A stretch of 64,000 nt of DNA, taken from the NCBI RefSeq assembly GCF_000316515.1, contig NC_019675.1:62001-126000 (forward strand). The letters run 5' to 3'. The stretch is from Cyanobium gracile PCC 6307. Lineage in GTDB: Bacteria; Cyanobacteriota; Cyanobacteriia; PCC-6307; Cyanobiaceae. This document shows, in pieces, positions 19,379 through 28,781 of the stretch (positions are counted from its first letter, which is position 1; every line of letters begins with the position of its first letter). The translations under genes were made by a program, and so were the position numbers. Below the pieces are notes generated by a model, which ran no database searches, was not told the origin of the DNA, and saw only the letters and a program-made list of their open reading frames with translations.

Positions 19379-21193
19379 ATGGTCTCTGCTGCCCAGGGGG
19401 CCCGGCCGGAGGGTGTCCGCGCCCGTCGCCACAGGCAACTGGTCTGGGTGCTGAGCGGCCTCTGGCTGCTGCTGATCTGCTGGCTGGCCTTCTTCCAGGG
19501 CCTGGGCAGCGTCGGCCTGATGGACAAGACCGAGGCCCTGTTCGTGGAGGTGGGCCACCAGATGCTGGAGCGGGGTGACTGGGTCACCCCCTGGTGGAAC
19601 GGCGAACGCTTCTTCGACTACCCCGTCTGGGGCTACTGGATGGTGGGGCTGAGCTTCCGGTTGTTCGGGGTCAGCGAATGGGCCGCCCGGCTGCCGGTCG
19701 CCCTGGCCGCCAGTGCCGTGGTGGTGGCGGCCTTCGGCCTGATGCTGGCCTGGTCGCCGGCGGGCGAAGCGGGACGGCCCAGGCTGCTCAGGGCCGTCGT
19801 GGCGGCCGGGGTGATCGCCACGACCCCGGGCTGGATCGGCTGGGGACGCACCTCCACCACCGACATGTTCCTCTCCAGCGCCATCAGCCTGGCGCTGTTC
19901 GGCTTCCTGCTGGCCCATCGCCACCGCTCCGACCCCTGGCGGGCCCCCCTCGGCCGGGTGGCCATGGCGCTGTTCGCCGGCATCGCGGTGCTGGCCAAGG
20001 GCCCGGTGGGCCTGCTGCTGCCGGGCCTGGTGGTGGTGGTCTTCCTGACGCTCACCGGGCAGTGGCGTTCCTGGCTGCGCTGGCGGCCCCTGCTGGCCAT
20101 GGTGGCCCTGTTCCTCGGGGTGAGCGCCCCCTGGTACGCCGCGGCGGCGGCCGTCAACGGCGGCGACTTTCTCGGCGGCTTCCTGGGGTTCAGCAACCTG
20201 CAGCGCTTCACGACGGTGCTCTACGACCACCCCGGCCCCCCCTGGTTCTACCTGCCCTGGCTGGTGATCCTGGTGCTGCCCTGGTCGCTGTTCCTCCCCC
20301 TGGCGATCGCCGCCCAGGGCTTCTGGAGGCCCTCCCGCTGGCGAACGGCGGCGGCCGGCCCCTCCGGAGACGGGGACGCCCCGGCGGAACTGGGCCTCTT
20401 CCTGCTGCTCTGGCTGGTGCTGGTGGTGGCCTTCTTCTCCGCCGCCGCCACCAAGCTGCCGGGCTACATCCTGCCGGCCCTGCCGGCGGCCAGTCTGCTG
20501 GTGGCGCTGCACTGGCGCCCCCTGCCGGAGGCGACCGCCCCAGCGCCGGCGGCCGCGGGCCGGACGGGGGTGCGGATCGCCTCAGGGTTGGAAGCGCTGC
20601 TGCTGGCCGCCATGGCCGTGGCGGCCGCCCTGGCCCCGGGCTGGGTGGCCGGGGATCCCGCCTATCCGGAGTTCGGTGCGGCCCTGTCGCGCTCAGGCCT
20701 GCCCCTGGTGCTCTCGGTGTGTCTGGGGCTGACGGCCCTGGCCCTGCTGGTGCTGCTGCTGCGGCCGGCGGCCACCGACTGGCTGTGGCTGCCCAGCCTG
20801 GCCGGCTTCCTGGCGGTGCTTGGCCTGGTGATCGCGCCCCTCGCTCCCCTGCTGGACCGCGAGCGTCAGGTGCCCCTGCGCCAGATGGCCCGCACCGCCC
20901 AGGCCGCCGCCCGGCCCGAGGAGCCGTTGCTGATCGTCGGCACCAAGCGCTACAGCCTGTTGTTCTACGGCGAGCCGGAGGCCGTCTTCGTTTCCGATCG
21001 CCTCCACATCACCCAGCTCGCCCTACAGGGCCCCGACAGCCTCGCCCTCTCGCCGGGCAGTCGCTCTGTGCGGCTTGTGGGCGACCGCCGCGATCTCGAG
21101 GCCCTGGCCCTGCCCCTGCAGGGGATCGAGCGGCTGGCCCGCATCGGCGAGCTGGCCCTCTGGCGGGTGCCCCGACACCATCTGGTGCCGTGA
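19379..21193 (+). CDS. ArnT-like polytopic glycosyltransferase (GT39/GT83 type)
   Basis: A 604-residue integral membrane protein with about 11-12 hydrophobic spans, resembling the ArnT/PMT superfamily that moves a sugar from a polyprenyl-phosphate carrier to lipid or protein. Seen: a first span (VLSGLWLLLICWLAFFQGL), then the catalytic first loop GLMDKTEALFVEVGHQML with the acidic pair DKTE, WWNGERFFDYPVWGYWMVGL and SEWAARLPVAL, all in ArnT order, and a soluble C-terminal domain from about 510. The acceptor is unknown. It follows the GT2/GtrA gene by 78 bp and its stop overlaps the start of the PAP2 gene by 1 bp. Confidence 0.9.
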   Translation: MVSAAQGARPEGVRARRHRQLVWVLSGLWLLLICWLAFFQGLGSVGLMDKTEALFVEVGHQMLERGDWVTPWWNGERFFDYPVWGYWMVGLSFRLFGVSEWAARLPVALAASAVVVAAFGLMLAWSPAGEAGRPRLLRAVVAAGVIATTPGWIGWGRTSTTDMFLSSAISLALFGFLLAHRHRSDPWRAPLGRVAMALFAGIAVLAKGPVGLLLPGLVVVVFLTLTGQWRSWLRWRPLLAMVALFLGVSAPWYAAAAAVNGGDFLGGFLGFSNLQRFTTVLYDHPGPPWFYLPWLVILVLPWSLFLPLAIAAQGFWRPSRWRTAAAGPSGDGDAPAELGLFLLLWLVLVVAFFSAAATKLPGYILPALPAASLLVALHWRPLPEATAPAPAAAGRTGVRIASGLEALLLAAMAVAAALAPGWVAGDPAYPEFGAALSRSGLPLVLSVCLGLTALALLVLLLRPAATDWLWLPSLAGFLAVLGLVIAPLAPLLDRERQVPLRQMARTAQAAARPEEPLLIVGTKRYSLLFYGEPEAVFVSDRLHITQLALQGPDSLALSPGSRSVRLVGDRRDLEALALPLQGIERLARIGELALWRVPRHHLVP

Positions 21194-21855
21194 TGAGGTT
21201 CCACCTGCTGCCACGGGAGAGGATCCTGCTGCCCGGCTGCCTGATCGCGCTGGTGGGGCTGTTCGTGGCGGTGGCCCCGGGCCGGCCCCTGGCCCTGCTG
21301 GACGCGGCCGTCCTGGACTGGCTGGGCAACCATTTCCACGGCCTCGTGGGCGGGGTCCTGACCCAGGTGTACCGGGCGACCGGCGTCGGTTTCACCGCCG
21401 TCCTGGTGGCGATGGCCCTGGTCCACCTGCTGCGGCGGCGCTGGTGGAGGGACCTGCGCCTGCTGGTGATGGCCACCGGCGGCATCCTGATCCTGGTGGA
21501 TCTGGTGTTCAAGCCCCTGTTCAGCCGCCAGCGCCCGCCGGGCAGCCTGCTGCCGTTGGATGGCCACAGCTTCCCCAGCGGCCATGCCGCCGGGGCTGTG
21601 GCCTTCTACTTCGCCATGGTGGTGATCCTGGGGTCCCACCATCCCCGCCTGCGGCGCACCCTGGCGTTGGTGGCCTGCGCCCTGGTGGGTCTGGTCTGGC
21701 TCAGCACCCTCTACGTGCGGGCCCACTGGCCCACGGATCTGCTGGCGGGCGCCGCCGTCGGGCTGGCCTGGCTGACGGTGTGCCTGGCCTTCTGGCGCGA
21801 TCCGCCCCCCGTCGACCCCCAGAGTGGTGCGGCCCGACCGCTGCGATCCCCTTGA
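21193..21855 (+). CDS. PAP2-family phosphatase
   Basis: A 220-residue membrane phosphatase of the PAP2/undecaprenyl-pyrophosphate phosphatase group. All three parts of the active site are visible: KPLFSRQRP (motif 1), SFPSGHAAG with the catalytic His (motif 2) and STLYVRAHWPTD (motif 3), between five or six membrane spans. Likely substrates are lipid phosphates or pyrophosphates. Placed directly after two genes for lipid-linked sugar transfer, it may recycle the released polyprenyl carrier; this is inference from context. ATG at 21193 overlaps the preceding stop (TGATG). Its own stop overlaps the TTG start of the DUF1824 gene. Confidence 0.92.
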   Translation: MRFHLLPRERILLPGCLIALVGLFVAVAPGRPLALLDAAVLDWLGNHFHGLVGGVLTQVYRATGVGFTAVLVAMALVHLLRRRWWRDLRLLVMATGGILILVDLVFKPLFSRQRPPGSLLPLDGHSFPSGHAAGAVAFYFAMVVILGSHHPRLRRTLALVACALVGLVWLSTLYVRAHWPTDLLAGAAVGLAWLTVCLAFWRDPPPVDPQSGAARPLRSP

Positions 21856-22253
21856 CCACCGACCTGCCCAGCTCCGGCCTGGCCGCGCTGCGGGGCCTGC
21901 GCACCGCCCCGGCCCTCGACGGCGAGGGGGGTGCCCTGCTGCGCCGGGAGCTCACCCCCCGGCTGCAGGCCTGCGACTGGTTCACGATCGGGATCATGGC
22001 GCCGTCGGCGGCGGCGGCCCTGACGGCCCTGCGGCAGCTGGAGATGGCCCAGGGCTGGACGGCCCTGCAGCCGGGGGAGCCCGGCGCAGGGGAGCCCGGA
22101 CCGGTGTTCCTCAAGGGCAACCAGCGCACCGGCTTGTTGCATCTGCGCCACGAGGAGGGCCTCGGCGAGGGGATCCTGATCACCGGCCATGGGGCTGCCG
22201 ATCCGGAGGCCGAGGACACCTGGGGGCCCCTGCCCCTCGATCTGTTCGCCTGA
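21852..22253 (+). CDS. DUF1824 family protein
   Basis: A 133-residue soluble protein of a cyanobacteria/plastid family of unknown function. Seen: LQACDWFTIGIMAPSAAAAL and FLKGNQRTGLLHLRHEEGLG, then GILITGHGA, in the family's order. Start is TTG at 21852, inside the TTGA that also holds the stop of the PAP2 gene, so translation is probably coupled even though no common function is evident. Confidence 0.85.
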   Translation: MTTDLPSSGLAALRGLRTAPALDGEGGALLRRELTPRLQACDWFTIGIMAPSAAAALTALRQLEMAQGWTALQPGEPGAGEPGPVFLKGNQRTGLLHLRHEEGLGEGILITGHGAADPEAEDTWGPLPLDLFA

Positions 22254-22360
22254 TCCCATCAGCTGATCACGTTCCGCCCGCGAGCTGGGGACCCGGACGG
22301 ACCGATGCCTAGGCTGGGCGGCTGTTGCCTGGCAGCGGTCGCTGCCGCCCGAAGCCCCCG

Positions 22361-23314
22361 ATGACCAGCTCCACCCTGCGCATCGCCTCCCGCCGCAGCC
22401 AGCTGGCCATGGTCCAGACCCACTGGGTGCGGGATGAGCTCTCCCGCGCCCACCCCGAGCTGGCGATCACGATCGAGGCGATGGCCACCCAGGGGGACAA
22501 GATTCTCGATGTGGCCCTGGCCAAGATCGGTGACAAGGGCCTGTTCACCAAGGAACTGGAGGCCCAGATGCTGGTCGACCGGGCCGACATCGCCGTCCAC
22601 AGCCTCAAGGACCTGCCCACCAACCTGCCGGAGGGGCTGATCCTGGGCTGCATCACCGAGCGGGAGGACCCGGCCGATGCCCTGGTGGTGCATGAACGGC
22701 ACCGGGAGCGCACCCTGGCATCCCTGCCCGAGGGCAGCGTGGTGGGCACCAGCTCCCTGCGCCGCCTGGCCCAGCTGCGTCACCACTACCCCCACCTGGT
22801 GTTCAAGGACGTGCGGGGCAACGTGATCACCCGGCTGGAGAAACTCGACGCCGGGGTCTACGACTGCCTGATCCTGGCGGCGGCTGGCCTCACCCGCCTC
22901 GGGCTCAGTGACCGCATCCACGAGCTGATCGACCCTGCCATCTCGCTTCACGCCGTGGGCCAGGGGGCCCTGGGGATCGAATGCCGCGCCGGCGACACCG
23001 CCGTGCTCGAGACGATCGCCGTGCTGGAGCACCAGCCCACCGCCCGTCGCTGCCTGGCCGAGCGGGCCTTCCTGCGCAGCCTGGAGGGTGGCTGCCAGGT
23101 GCCCATCGGCGTCAACACCCACGTCGAGGCCGACGAGCTCGTGCTCACCGGCATGGTGGCCAGCATCGACGGCCAGCGCCTGCTGCGCGAGAGCTGCCGC
23201 GGCCCCGCCAGCGATCCCGAGGCGATCGGGGTGGCGCTGGCGGGCACCCTGCGGTCCCAGGGGGCCGGGGAGATCCTGGAGGAGATCTTTGCCAGCGTCC
23301 GCCCCGAAAGCTGA
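22361..23314 (+). CDS. hemC: Hydroxymethylbilane synthase (porphobilinogen deaminase)
   Basis: Joins four porphobilinogen units into hydroxymethylbilane, the linear tetrapyrrole that leads to heme and chlorophyll. 317 residues, the normal length. Seen: [77 protein letters not shown] and [10 protein letters not shown], where Cys245 should carry the dipyrromethane cofactor. The ATG at 22361 gives [10 protein letters not shown]. It is preceded by a 107 bp gap likely to hold its promoter. The ClC gene begins inside its last codons. Confidence 0.97.
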   Translation: MTSSTLRIASRRSQLAMVQTHWVRDELSRAHPELAITIEAMATQGDKILDVALAKIGDKGLFTKELEAQMLVDRADIAVHSLKDLPTNLPEGLILGCITEREDPADALVVHERHRERTLASLPEGSVVGTSSLRRLAQLRHHYPHLVFKDVRGNVITRLEKLDAGVYDCLILAAAGLTRLGLSDRIHELIDPAISLHAVGQGALGIECRAGDTAVLETIAVLEHQPTARRCLAERAFLRSLEGGCQVPIGVNTHVEADELVLTGMVASIDGQRLLRESCRGPASDPEAIGVALAGTLRSQGAGEILEEIFASVRPES

Positions 23315-25334
23315 GGCCTCCGGACCCCGGGCGTCCGGGGCCGAGGCGGAGCTGCGTGGTCTGCCCTTCCAGTGGAACCTGCTGGCCTGGGCCGCGTTGG
23401 TCGGCACCCTGACGGGCCTGGCGGTGGTGGCGTTCCACGAGCTGCTGGGCTTCATCAACAACTTCCTGTTCGGCCCCTTCGTGGAGGGACTGCTGGTGAT
23501 CGGGCGCTCCTCGCCCGCCACCCCCGCCGACCTGCCGCCGATCGACCTGCCGCCGCTGGCCCCCGACAGCGGCACACCGCTGCGGGCCCTGCTCCAGCTC
23601 GGGCTCGACGGCATCGGCCTGCTGGCGGCGGCCCCGCCGCCGCCCCCGCTCCCCGAACCCCCGCCCGTCAGCCTGCCCACCCCGCCGGACTGGCTGGCCC
23701 TCTGGCCCGTGGTGGTGGTGCCGACCCTCGGCGGCCTGGCGGTGGGCCTGCTGCGCCATGTCGCCGGCAGCATCGGTCCGGGTCTGTCGAGCCTGATGGC
23801 GATTGCCGACGGCCGCCAGGGGGGCGAGCCGCGCCTGCCCTGGCTGCGGCTGGTGGCGGCCTCCCTCAGCCTGGGCAGCGGCGCCTCCCTCGGCCCCGAG
23901 GGGCCCAGCGTGGAGGGCGGCGGCAACATCGGCCTCTGGGTGGCCCTGCGGGGCCGCCTCTCCCCCCAGGCCCAGAAGGCCCTGGTGGGGGCCGGGGTGG
24001 CGGCGGGTCTGGCGGCCGGCTTCAAGGCCCCCATCGCCGGCGTGTTCTTCGCCTTCGAGGGCAGCTACAGCGCCATTCCGGGTCGCCCCAGCCTGCGGGC
24101 GGTGCTGGTGGCGGCGGTGGCCTCGGCGCTCGTCACCCAGCTGTGCCTGGGCGACACGCCGATCCTGCGCCTGCCCGCCTACGAGGTGCGCTCCCCCCTG
24201 GAGCTGCCCCTCTATCTGGGGCTGGGCCTGCTGGCCAGCCTGATGTCGTGGCTGCTGATCCGCTTGCTGGCCGCCGGCCGCGACGAGCGGGTCCAGGCGG
24301 TGGTGCGGCGGTTGCCGCCGGGCCTGCCCACGGCCCTGGGAGGGGCGGCCCTTGGGGGCATGGCCCTGGTGTTCCCCCAGGTGCTCGGGGTGGGCTACGA
24401 CACGATCGAAGCCCTGCTGGGCCGGGACGGCGGCATCCCCCTGCTGACGCTGGTGGCCCTGATCGGCGTCAAGCTGGTGGCCACCACCGTCAGCAACGCC
24501 ACCGGCTTCGTGGGGGGCGGTTTCGCCCCCTCCCTGTTCCTGGGGGCGGTGCTGGGCAGCTGTTACGGCCAGGCGCTGGGCAGCGGCGGCCTGAATCTGC
24601 CGGTGGCCGAACCTCCCGCCTACGCCATGGTGGGGATGGCGGCGGTGCTGGCCGGCAGCGCCCGGGCTCCGCTCACCGCGCTCCTGCTGCTGTTCGAGCT
24701 CACCCGGGACATCCGCATCGTGCTGCCGCTGATGGCGGCGGCCGGCCTCAGCGCCGCCCTGGTGGAGCGCTGGCAGGGCATTCAGGATCCGGGGCTGATG
24801 GGGCCGGATCCCCAGGAGGAGCGTCGCCGCGGCGAGCTGGCGGCCATCCCGGTGGAGGAGGCCTTCGACCCGGAGGCGCCGTTGATCCTGCCGGCCGCCA
24901 TGACGGCCTCAGCGGCCCTGGCCCGGCTGATCGACAGCCATGGCCATTGCCTGCTGGTGGAACGGGCCGGTCTGGCCCTGGGGCTGGTGACGATCGGCGA
25001 CCTGCAGCGTGGCCTGGCCTCCGATCTCAGCCGTTCGCAACCGCTGCGCCTTGAGGATTGTCTGCGTACCGACCTGGTCTGGTTACCGGCCGGGGTGCAT
25101 CTGGATCGCCTTGAGGACCAGCTGAGGCCTAATGGCCTTCGGCAGCTGCCGGTCTTCGCGGTGCCGGCGGGAGCAGGGGGCCACCTGCCCCATGGTCTGC
25201 CCCCCGGGGGGCTCGCCGTCGAGCTGTTGCGGGGGATGGCCAGCCGCGACGGCATGGCCCGGGCCCTGGCGCGACGCCTTCAGGCCGCTTCGGAACGGCC
25301 CTCCATCAGGGCCTCGGCGACGGGATCAACCTGA
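23289..25334 (+). CDS. ClC-type chloride channel/antiporter with C-terminal CBS-like domain
   Basis: A 681-residue ClC-family membrane protein. Seen: selectivity motifs [19 protein letters not shown] (GPEGP with the gating glutamate, which points to a Cl-/H+ exchanger rather than a channel), [15 protein letters not shown], and [19 protein letters not shown], spread over about 12-16 helices. Residues about 60-130 form a Pro-rich insertion between the first two helices. After about 540 a soluble part with [20 protein letters not shown] and [15 protein letters not shown] looks like CBS repeats. The start is a TTG at 23289, inside hemC (26 bp overlap); other frames give no better start. It overlaps the 56-codon gene at its 3' end by 55 bp. 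Confidence 0.9.
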   Translation: MPASAPKAEASGPRASGAEAELRGLPFQWNLLAWAALVGTLTGLAVVAFHELLGFINNFLFGPFVEGLLVIGRSSPATPADLPPIDLPPLAPDSGTPLRALLQLGLDGIGLLAAAPPPPPLPEPPPVSLPTPPDWLALWPVVVVPTLGGLAVGLLRHVAGSIGPGLSSLMAIADGRQGGEPRLPWLRLVAASLSLGSGASLGPEGPSVEGGGNIGLWVALRGRLSPQAQKALVGAGVAAGLAAGFKAPIAGVFFAFEGSYSAIPGRPSLRAVLVAAVASALVTQLCLGDTPILRLPAYEVRSPLELPLYLGLGLLASLMSWLLIRLLAAGRDERVQAVVRRLPPGLPTALGGAALGGMALVFPQVLGVGYDTIEALLGRDGGIPLLTLVALIGVKLVATTVSNATGFVGGGFAPSLFLGAVLGSCYGQALGSGGLNLPVAEPPAYAMVGMAAVLAGSARAPLTALLLLFELTRDIRIVLPLMAAAGLSAALVERWQGIQDPGLMGPDPQEERRRGELAAIPVEEAFDPEAPLILPAAMTASAALARLIDSHGHCLLVERAGLALGLVTIGDLQRGLASDLSRSQPLRLEDCLRTDLVWLPAGVHLDRLEDQLRPNGLRQLPVFAVPAGAGGHLPHGLPPGGLAVELLRGMASRDGMARALARRLQAASERPSIRASATGST

Positions 25335-25450
25335 GAGAGAAGGCCCAGAATCCGCTGCAGGTCCAGTTCGGAGAGCTCACCGTCATGGCCCCACTTCAGC
25401 GACGTGCTGTTGAGCTGGTCGGTGGTGGGTTCGTGAGTGGAATCGAACAT
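25280..25450 (-). CDS. Small acidic protein, 56 residues
   Basis: A short gene: MFDSTHEPTTDQLNSTSL..., then KWGHDGELSELDLQRILGLL and ending MEGRSEAA. The composition is unlike neighbouring shadow frames: acidic, few Gly/Ala/Arg/Pro, with an amphipathic helix around residues 27-40. This looks like a real product and resembles small conserved proteins of picocyanobacteria, although I cannot name a family. The ATG is at 25448-25450 and the stop lies 55 bp inside the convergent ClC gene. The 147 bp upstream is noticeably AT-richer, consistent with a promoter. No strong Shine-Dalgarno sequence. Confidence 0.65.
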   Translation of the reverse strand: MFDSTHEPTTDQLNSTSLKWGHDGELSELDLQRILGLLSQVDPVAEALMEGRSEAA

Positions 25451-25597
25451 GGGAGGGAAATCGGCGGTTCTGGAGCGCGCCGCTTGTGATCGAGTTTCAA
25501 GACATTAGGTGTTTGCACCGAGACATCAAACCCTTCCTGAACAATCTCCAGAATCTCTTCGGTCGGTCCCTGTTTTGCCGCAATCGCCCTTCGGTGC

Positions 25598-26203
25598 TCA
25601 GGGTTTGACCACAACCGGTGTGCCCACCTCCACCTGCTCAAACAGGGCGCGGACATGGGGCGTGAGCATCCGGACACAGCCATTGGTGACGGCGGAGCGG
25701 GAGGTGACGGTCCAGGCCCAGGCGCTCGGTGTGCCGTGGATGCCGTACTGGTTGGGGCCGCTGCGCTTGAAGCCGATCCAGCGGTCACCGAGGGGGCCAT
25801 TGGGGCCCTTGGTGGGGTTGATCTTGCCGCTCACGGTGCTCTGGTACTGGGGATTGACCACCTTCACCTCCACCTGGAAGCGTCCCTTCGGGGTGGGGGT
25901 GCGGGCGTCACCGATGGCCACGGGCCAGCTGCCCAACACCTTGCCGTTGTCCCGCAGGCTGATCGTGCGCTTGCCCAGCTCCAGCACGATTTCGCGGGTG
26001 CTGGTCACCGTGGCGCTCGCCGGAGCCGGCGCAGCGGTGGCGGGGGCTGCCACCCCGGGTGCGACCGGAGCGGCGCCGGTCGGAACGCTTGTGCTCACCG
26101 GCGCAGCCACCGTCACCGGCGCTTCGGCGGCACTTGCGGCCCCCGCCGTGGCGGCCCCCCAGCCGGCGGTCAGGAGCACGGACAGGACCAGGGAGCGCGA
26201 CAT
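25598..26203 (-). CDS. L,D-transpeptidase (YkuD domain), exported
   Basis: A 201-residue exported enzyme of the YkuD fold, which forms 3-3 cross-links in peptidoglycan or anchors proteins to it. Seen: a signal peptide (SRSLVLSVLLTAGWGAAT), a Pro/Ala/Val linker to about residue 75, then IVLELGKRTISLRDNGKVL, PVAIGDARTPTPKGRF, and the active-site block YGIHGTPSAWAWTV plus SAVTNGCVRML with the catalytic Cys and conserved His and Arg. ATG at 26203 places the signal peptide at the N-terminus; a longer frame upstream runs into the ppa gene. It lies 50 bp downstream of ppa on the same strand. Confidence 0.93.
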   Translation of the reverse strand: MSRSLVLSVLLTAGWGAATAGAASAAEAPVTVAAPVSTSVPTGAAPVAPGVAAPATAAPAPASATVTSTREIVLELGKRTISLRDNGKVLGSWPVAIGDARTPTPKGRFQVEVKVVNPQYQSTVSGKINPTKGPNGPLGDRWIGFKRSGPNQYGIHGTPSAWAWTVTSRSAVTNGCVRMLTPHVRALFEQVEVGTPVVVKP

Positions 26204-26253
26204 GGGCGGAACGGGATCGAAGGGACCGCGGCGGCGGTGCCGGAGGACGGACG

Positions 26254-26841
26254 TCAGTCGACCAGGCGGGGATCGACGACGGAAAGATAGCGATCTTCGC
26301 ATTCCTTGATGATGCGAACGGCCTCGCCGGTGTCATGGAATCCGTTCACCTTGCAGGTGCCGGGCTTTTTCAGATCCTTGTAGTGCTCCCAGTAGTACTG
26401 GGTTTCCCTGAGCCCGTGCTCACCCAGCTGGGTATAGCTGGTGATGTGGTCCATGCGCTTGTCGTCGGCCAGGACGGCGATCACCTTGTCGTCCACCTCG
26501 CCGCCATCGTCAAAACACATGATGCCGATGATGCGCGCCTCCACCAGGCTGCCGGGTACCAGGGGCTCGGTGACGCCGACGATCTCGATGTCGAGGGGAT
26601 CGCCGTCCTCGTCCCAGGTGCGGGGAATGCAGCCGTAGGCGAAGGGGTAGGCGAGGGACGAATAGCCCACCCGATCCAGCTTCAGATGGCCGGTTTCGGT
26701 GATCAGCTCGTACTTGTTGATCGTGTTTGAGTTGAGCTCCACGATGGCGTTGAGCCGCAGCTCGGCCTCATCGGCGAAGGCCGGCAGCACATGCAGCAGG
26801 TTCAGCATGGTGCGGCTGGGGGCGTGGTCGATGTTCGCCAT
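26254..26841 (-). CDS. ppa: Inorganic pyrophosphatase (family I)
   Basis: Hydrolyses pyrophosphate and so drives biosynthetic reactions forward. 195 residues. Seen: IVELNSNTINKYELITETGH, YPFAYGCIPRTWDEDGDPLD holding the PPase signature DGDPLD with metal-binding aspartates, DDGGEVDDKVIAVLADD and the C-terminal HYKDLKKPGTCKVNGFHD. ATG at 26841. It stands at the head of a possible two-gene unit with the L,D-transpeptidase gene. The upstream gene on this strand ends 53 bp away. Confidence 0.96.
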   Translation of the reverse strand: MANIDHAPSRTMLNLLHVLPAFADEAELRLNAIVELNSNTINKYELITETGHLKLDRVGYSSLAYPFAYGCIPRTWDEDGDPLDIEIVGVTEPLVPGSLVEARIIGIMCFDDGGEVDDKVIAVLADDKRMDHITSYTQLGEHGLRETQYYWEHYKDLKKPGTCKVNGFHDTGEAVRIIKECEDRYLSVVDPRLVD

Positions 26842-26894
26842 GGTGGGTGCTTTTCTGCGGCGGCATCTTAGGCATCGGACCCCGGAAGGCCGGC

Positions 26895-28421
26895 TCAGCC
26901 CGCCCCGGTCAGCTGGCCAACCTTGGCGCGCAGGTAGGTGAGGAAGGGCCGGGCACCCAGGGGCCGGCCCGTGACCCGCTCGACCAGTTCCTCGGCGTTC
27001 ACCGAGCGGCCATGGAGCCAGATGTTGCTGGCGAGCCAGTCCTGCAGGGCGGCCGTCTCCCCCGCCGCCACCAGAGCCTCGATGGGGCCGATCTCCTGCT
27101 CGAGGGCCTCCGCGATCTGGGCGCTGATCAGGTGGCCGAGGGCGTAGGAGGGGAAGTAGCCGAACAGCCCCTCGGCCCAGTGGATGTCCTGGAGGCAGCC
27201 CTCGGCGTCCGTGGCCGGCTGCAGCCCCAGCAGCTCCTTCATCCGCCGGTTCCAGGCCGCGGGCAGCTCCTCCACCGGCATCCCCTGCTCCAGCAGGGCC
27301 AGCTCCAGTTCGAAGCGCAGGACGATGTGGAGGCTGTAGCTCAGCTCATCGGCCTCCACCCGGATCAGGCCCGGCCGCAGGGGATTGAGGGCCCGCCAGA
27401 AACCGAAGGCGCCGCCCCAGGGGTCGGACCCCAGGCCCCGCTGGAAGCGGGGATGCCAGCGCTCGGCGAAGGCCCGGCTGCGGGCCACCCGGCACTCCCA
27501 GAACAGGGACTGGGATTCGTGCACCCCCATCGAGGTGGCCTCCCCCAGGGGCCAGGGGAAGTAGTGGTCGTCGCTGCGGGGCAGGCCCTGCTCATAGAGA
27601 GAGTGGCCCCATTCATGGGCGGTGGCCAGGAAGGCTGAGAACGGCTGGCCCCCCACCACCCGGGTGGTGATCCGGAAGTCCTGGGGGCCAACGGTGCAGG
27701 AGAAGGGGTGGGCGGATCGGGAGCGCTGGCAGCGGCTGGCGTCGTAGCCCCAGCCATCGAGCAGCTCGCTGCAGAGGCTCTCCTGCAGGGCGTCGGGCAG
27801 GTCGAACGCCTGGGACTGGCTGGCGGCGGGGGCGGCCCCCACCTGCTCCAGCAGGCCGGGCAGTTCCGCCGCCAGGGGAGCGAACAGCTCCTGGAGCCGG
27901 GCCTTGCTGCTATCGGGCTCGAACGGCTGGGCCAGGATTTCCCAGGGGCTGCGAACCACCGGTTCGGCGTCGGCCAGCTGGCTGGCCTGCTCGCGGCGCA
28001 GCCGGATCAGCTCCCGCAGGGCCGGCGCGAAGGTGGCGAAGGCGTTGGCCGCCCGGGCCTCCTGCCAGACGGCGTTGCCGTGGGACTGGGCCCGTGCCAG
28101 GGCGGTGACCAGGGCCGGATCGAGGCAGCGCTGGCGGTTCAGATCCAGCCGCAGCAGCTGCAGGTTGCGGCGCCGCTCTGGGGGGGCATCGGCCGTGAGC
28201 TCGGCTTCAGCGGCGGCCACCAGATCGGCGTAGGCCGCACTGCTCTGGCGCTCGTGCAGCTGGGCCGCCAGCAGGGCCAGCTGCTCGCCGCGCCAGGTGG
28301 CGCCGGCGGCGGGCATCACCGTGTTCTGGTCGTAATAGAGGGTGCTGCTGATCGAGCCCAGCAGGCGGGTGGTGTGCAGGTGGTGCTGGAGCTGGTCAAG
28401 GGCTGGAGCCGCTGCGGGCAT
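26895..28421 (-). CDS. Carboxypeptidase Taq-type metallopeptidase (M32)
   Basis: A 508-residue zinc carboxypeptidase of peptidase family M32, cytosolic, broad specificity. Seen: the active-site motif HEWGHSLYEQG (HExxH with zinc ligands), preceded by RITTRVVGGQPFSAFLATA, and followed by GVHESQSLFWECRVARSRAF (second zinc ligand Glu in HESQS). The N-terminal LLGSISSTLYYDQNTVMPAA and C-terminal YALGHLISAQIAEAL are also family blocks. Length matches the usual 490-510. ATG at 28421. It is divergent from the antitoxin gene at 28530. Confidence 0.95.
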   Translation of the reverse strand: MPAAAPALDQLQHHLHTTRLLGSISSTLYYDQNTVMPAAGATWRGEQLALLAAQLHERQSSAAYADLVAAAEAELTADAPPERRRNLQLLRLDLNRQRCLDPALVTALARAQSHGNAVWQEARAANAFATFAPALRELIRLRREQASQLADAEPVVRSPWEILAQPFEPDSSKARLQELFAPLAAELPGLLEQVGAAPAASQSQAFDLPDALQESLCSELLDGWGYDASRCQRSRSAHPFSCTVGPQDFRITTRVVGGQPFSAFLATAHEWGHSLYEQGLPRSDDHYFPWPLGEATSMGVHESQSLFWECRVARSRAFAERWHPRFQRGLGSDPWGGAFGFWRALNPLRPGLIRVEADELSYSLHIVLRFELELALLEQGMPVEELPAAWNRRMKELLGLQPATDAEGCLQDIHWAEGLFGYFPSYALGHLISAQIAEALEQEIGPIEALVAAGETAALQDWLASNIWLHGRSVNAEELVERVTGRPLGARPFLTYLRAKVGQLTGAG

Positions 28422-28529
28422 GGGATCGGTCGAGCTGGTGGGGCCAGCATGGCGCCATCGGCTCGTTGAGCTGGGCCCACATCCGGACCAACCTCAATCC
28501 CTGCCGGCCCTCGATGGGCAGCGTCCGCC

Positions 28530-28781
28530 ATGCGAACCGTCAACGTTCATGAGGCCAAGATCCAGTTCTCGCGGCTGATCGACGCCGCCCATGCCGGCGA
28601 AACCATCCTGGTGGCGAAGGATGGCAAGCCCTGGGCGCGGCTGGTGCCGCTGGAGCCCGATCAGCCTCGCCGCCAGCCCGGGGTGCTGCGTGGGCGACTG
28701 GAGCTTCCTGCCACGGACGTGCTCCTGGCACCCCTGCCCCCCGAGGAGCTCGACGCCCTCGATGCAGCGCTTCCCCGTTGA
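28530..28781 (+). CDS. Phd/YefM-family antitoxin
   Basis: An 83-residue antitoxin that would bind and neutralise the PIN toxin encoded next and repress their shared promoter. Seen: MRTVNVHEAKIQFSRLIDAA followed by GETILVAKDGKPWARLVPLE, the standard Phd/YefM N-terminal DNA-binding fold, and a C-terminal part (RGRLELPATDVLLAPLPPEE, then LDAL) of the kind that wraps the toxin. ATG at 28530. The stop overlaps the toxin ATG by 1 bp (TGATG), the usual coupling of type II modules. Confidence 0.9.
   Translation: MRTVNVHEAKIQFSRLIDAAHAGETILVAKDGKPWARLVPLEPDQPRRQPGVLRGRLELPATDVLLAPLPPEELDALDAALPR

Noticed and set aside
19594-21855. 753-codon plus-strand frame through the ArnT-like gene and PAP2
   Set aside because: Only its last 220 codons (from 21193) are PAP2; the earlier part is an out-of-frame shadow.
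25451-25597. AT-richer stretch with a readable minus-strand frame (GPTEEILEIVQEGFDVSVQT)
   Set aside because: The text looks protein-like but has no start between stops except inside the transpeptidase gene; more likely the promoter region of the 56-codon gene.
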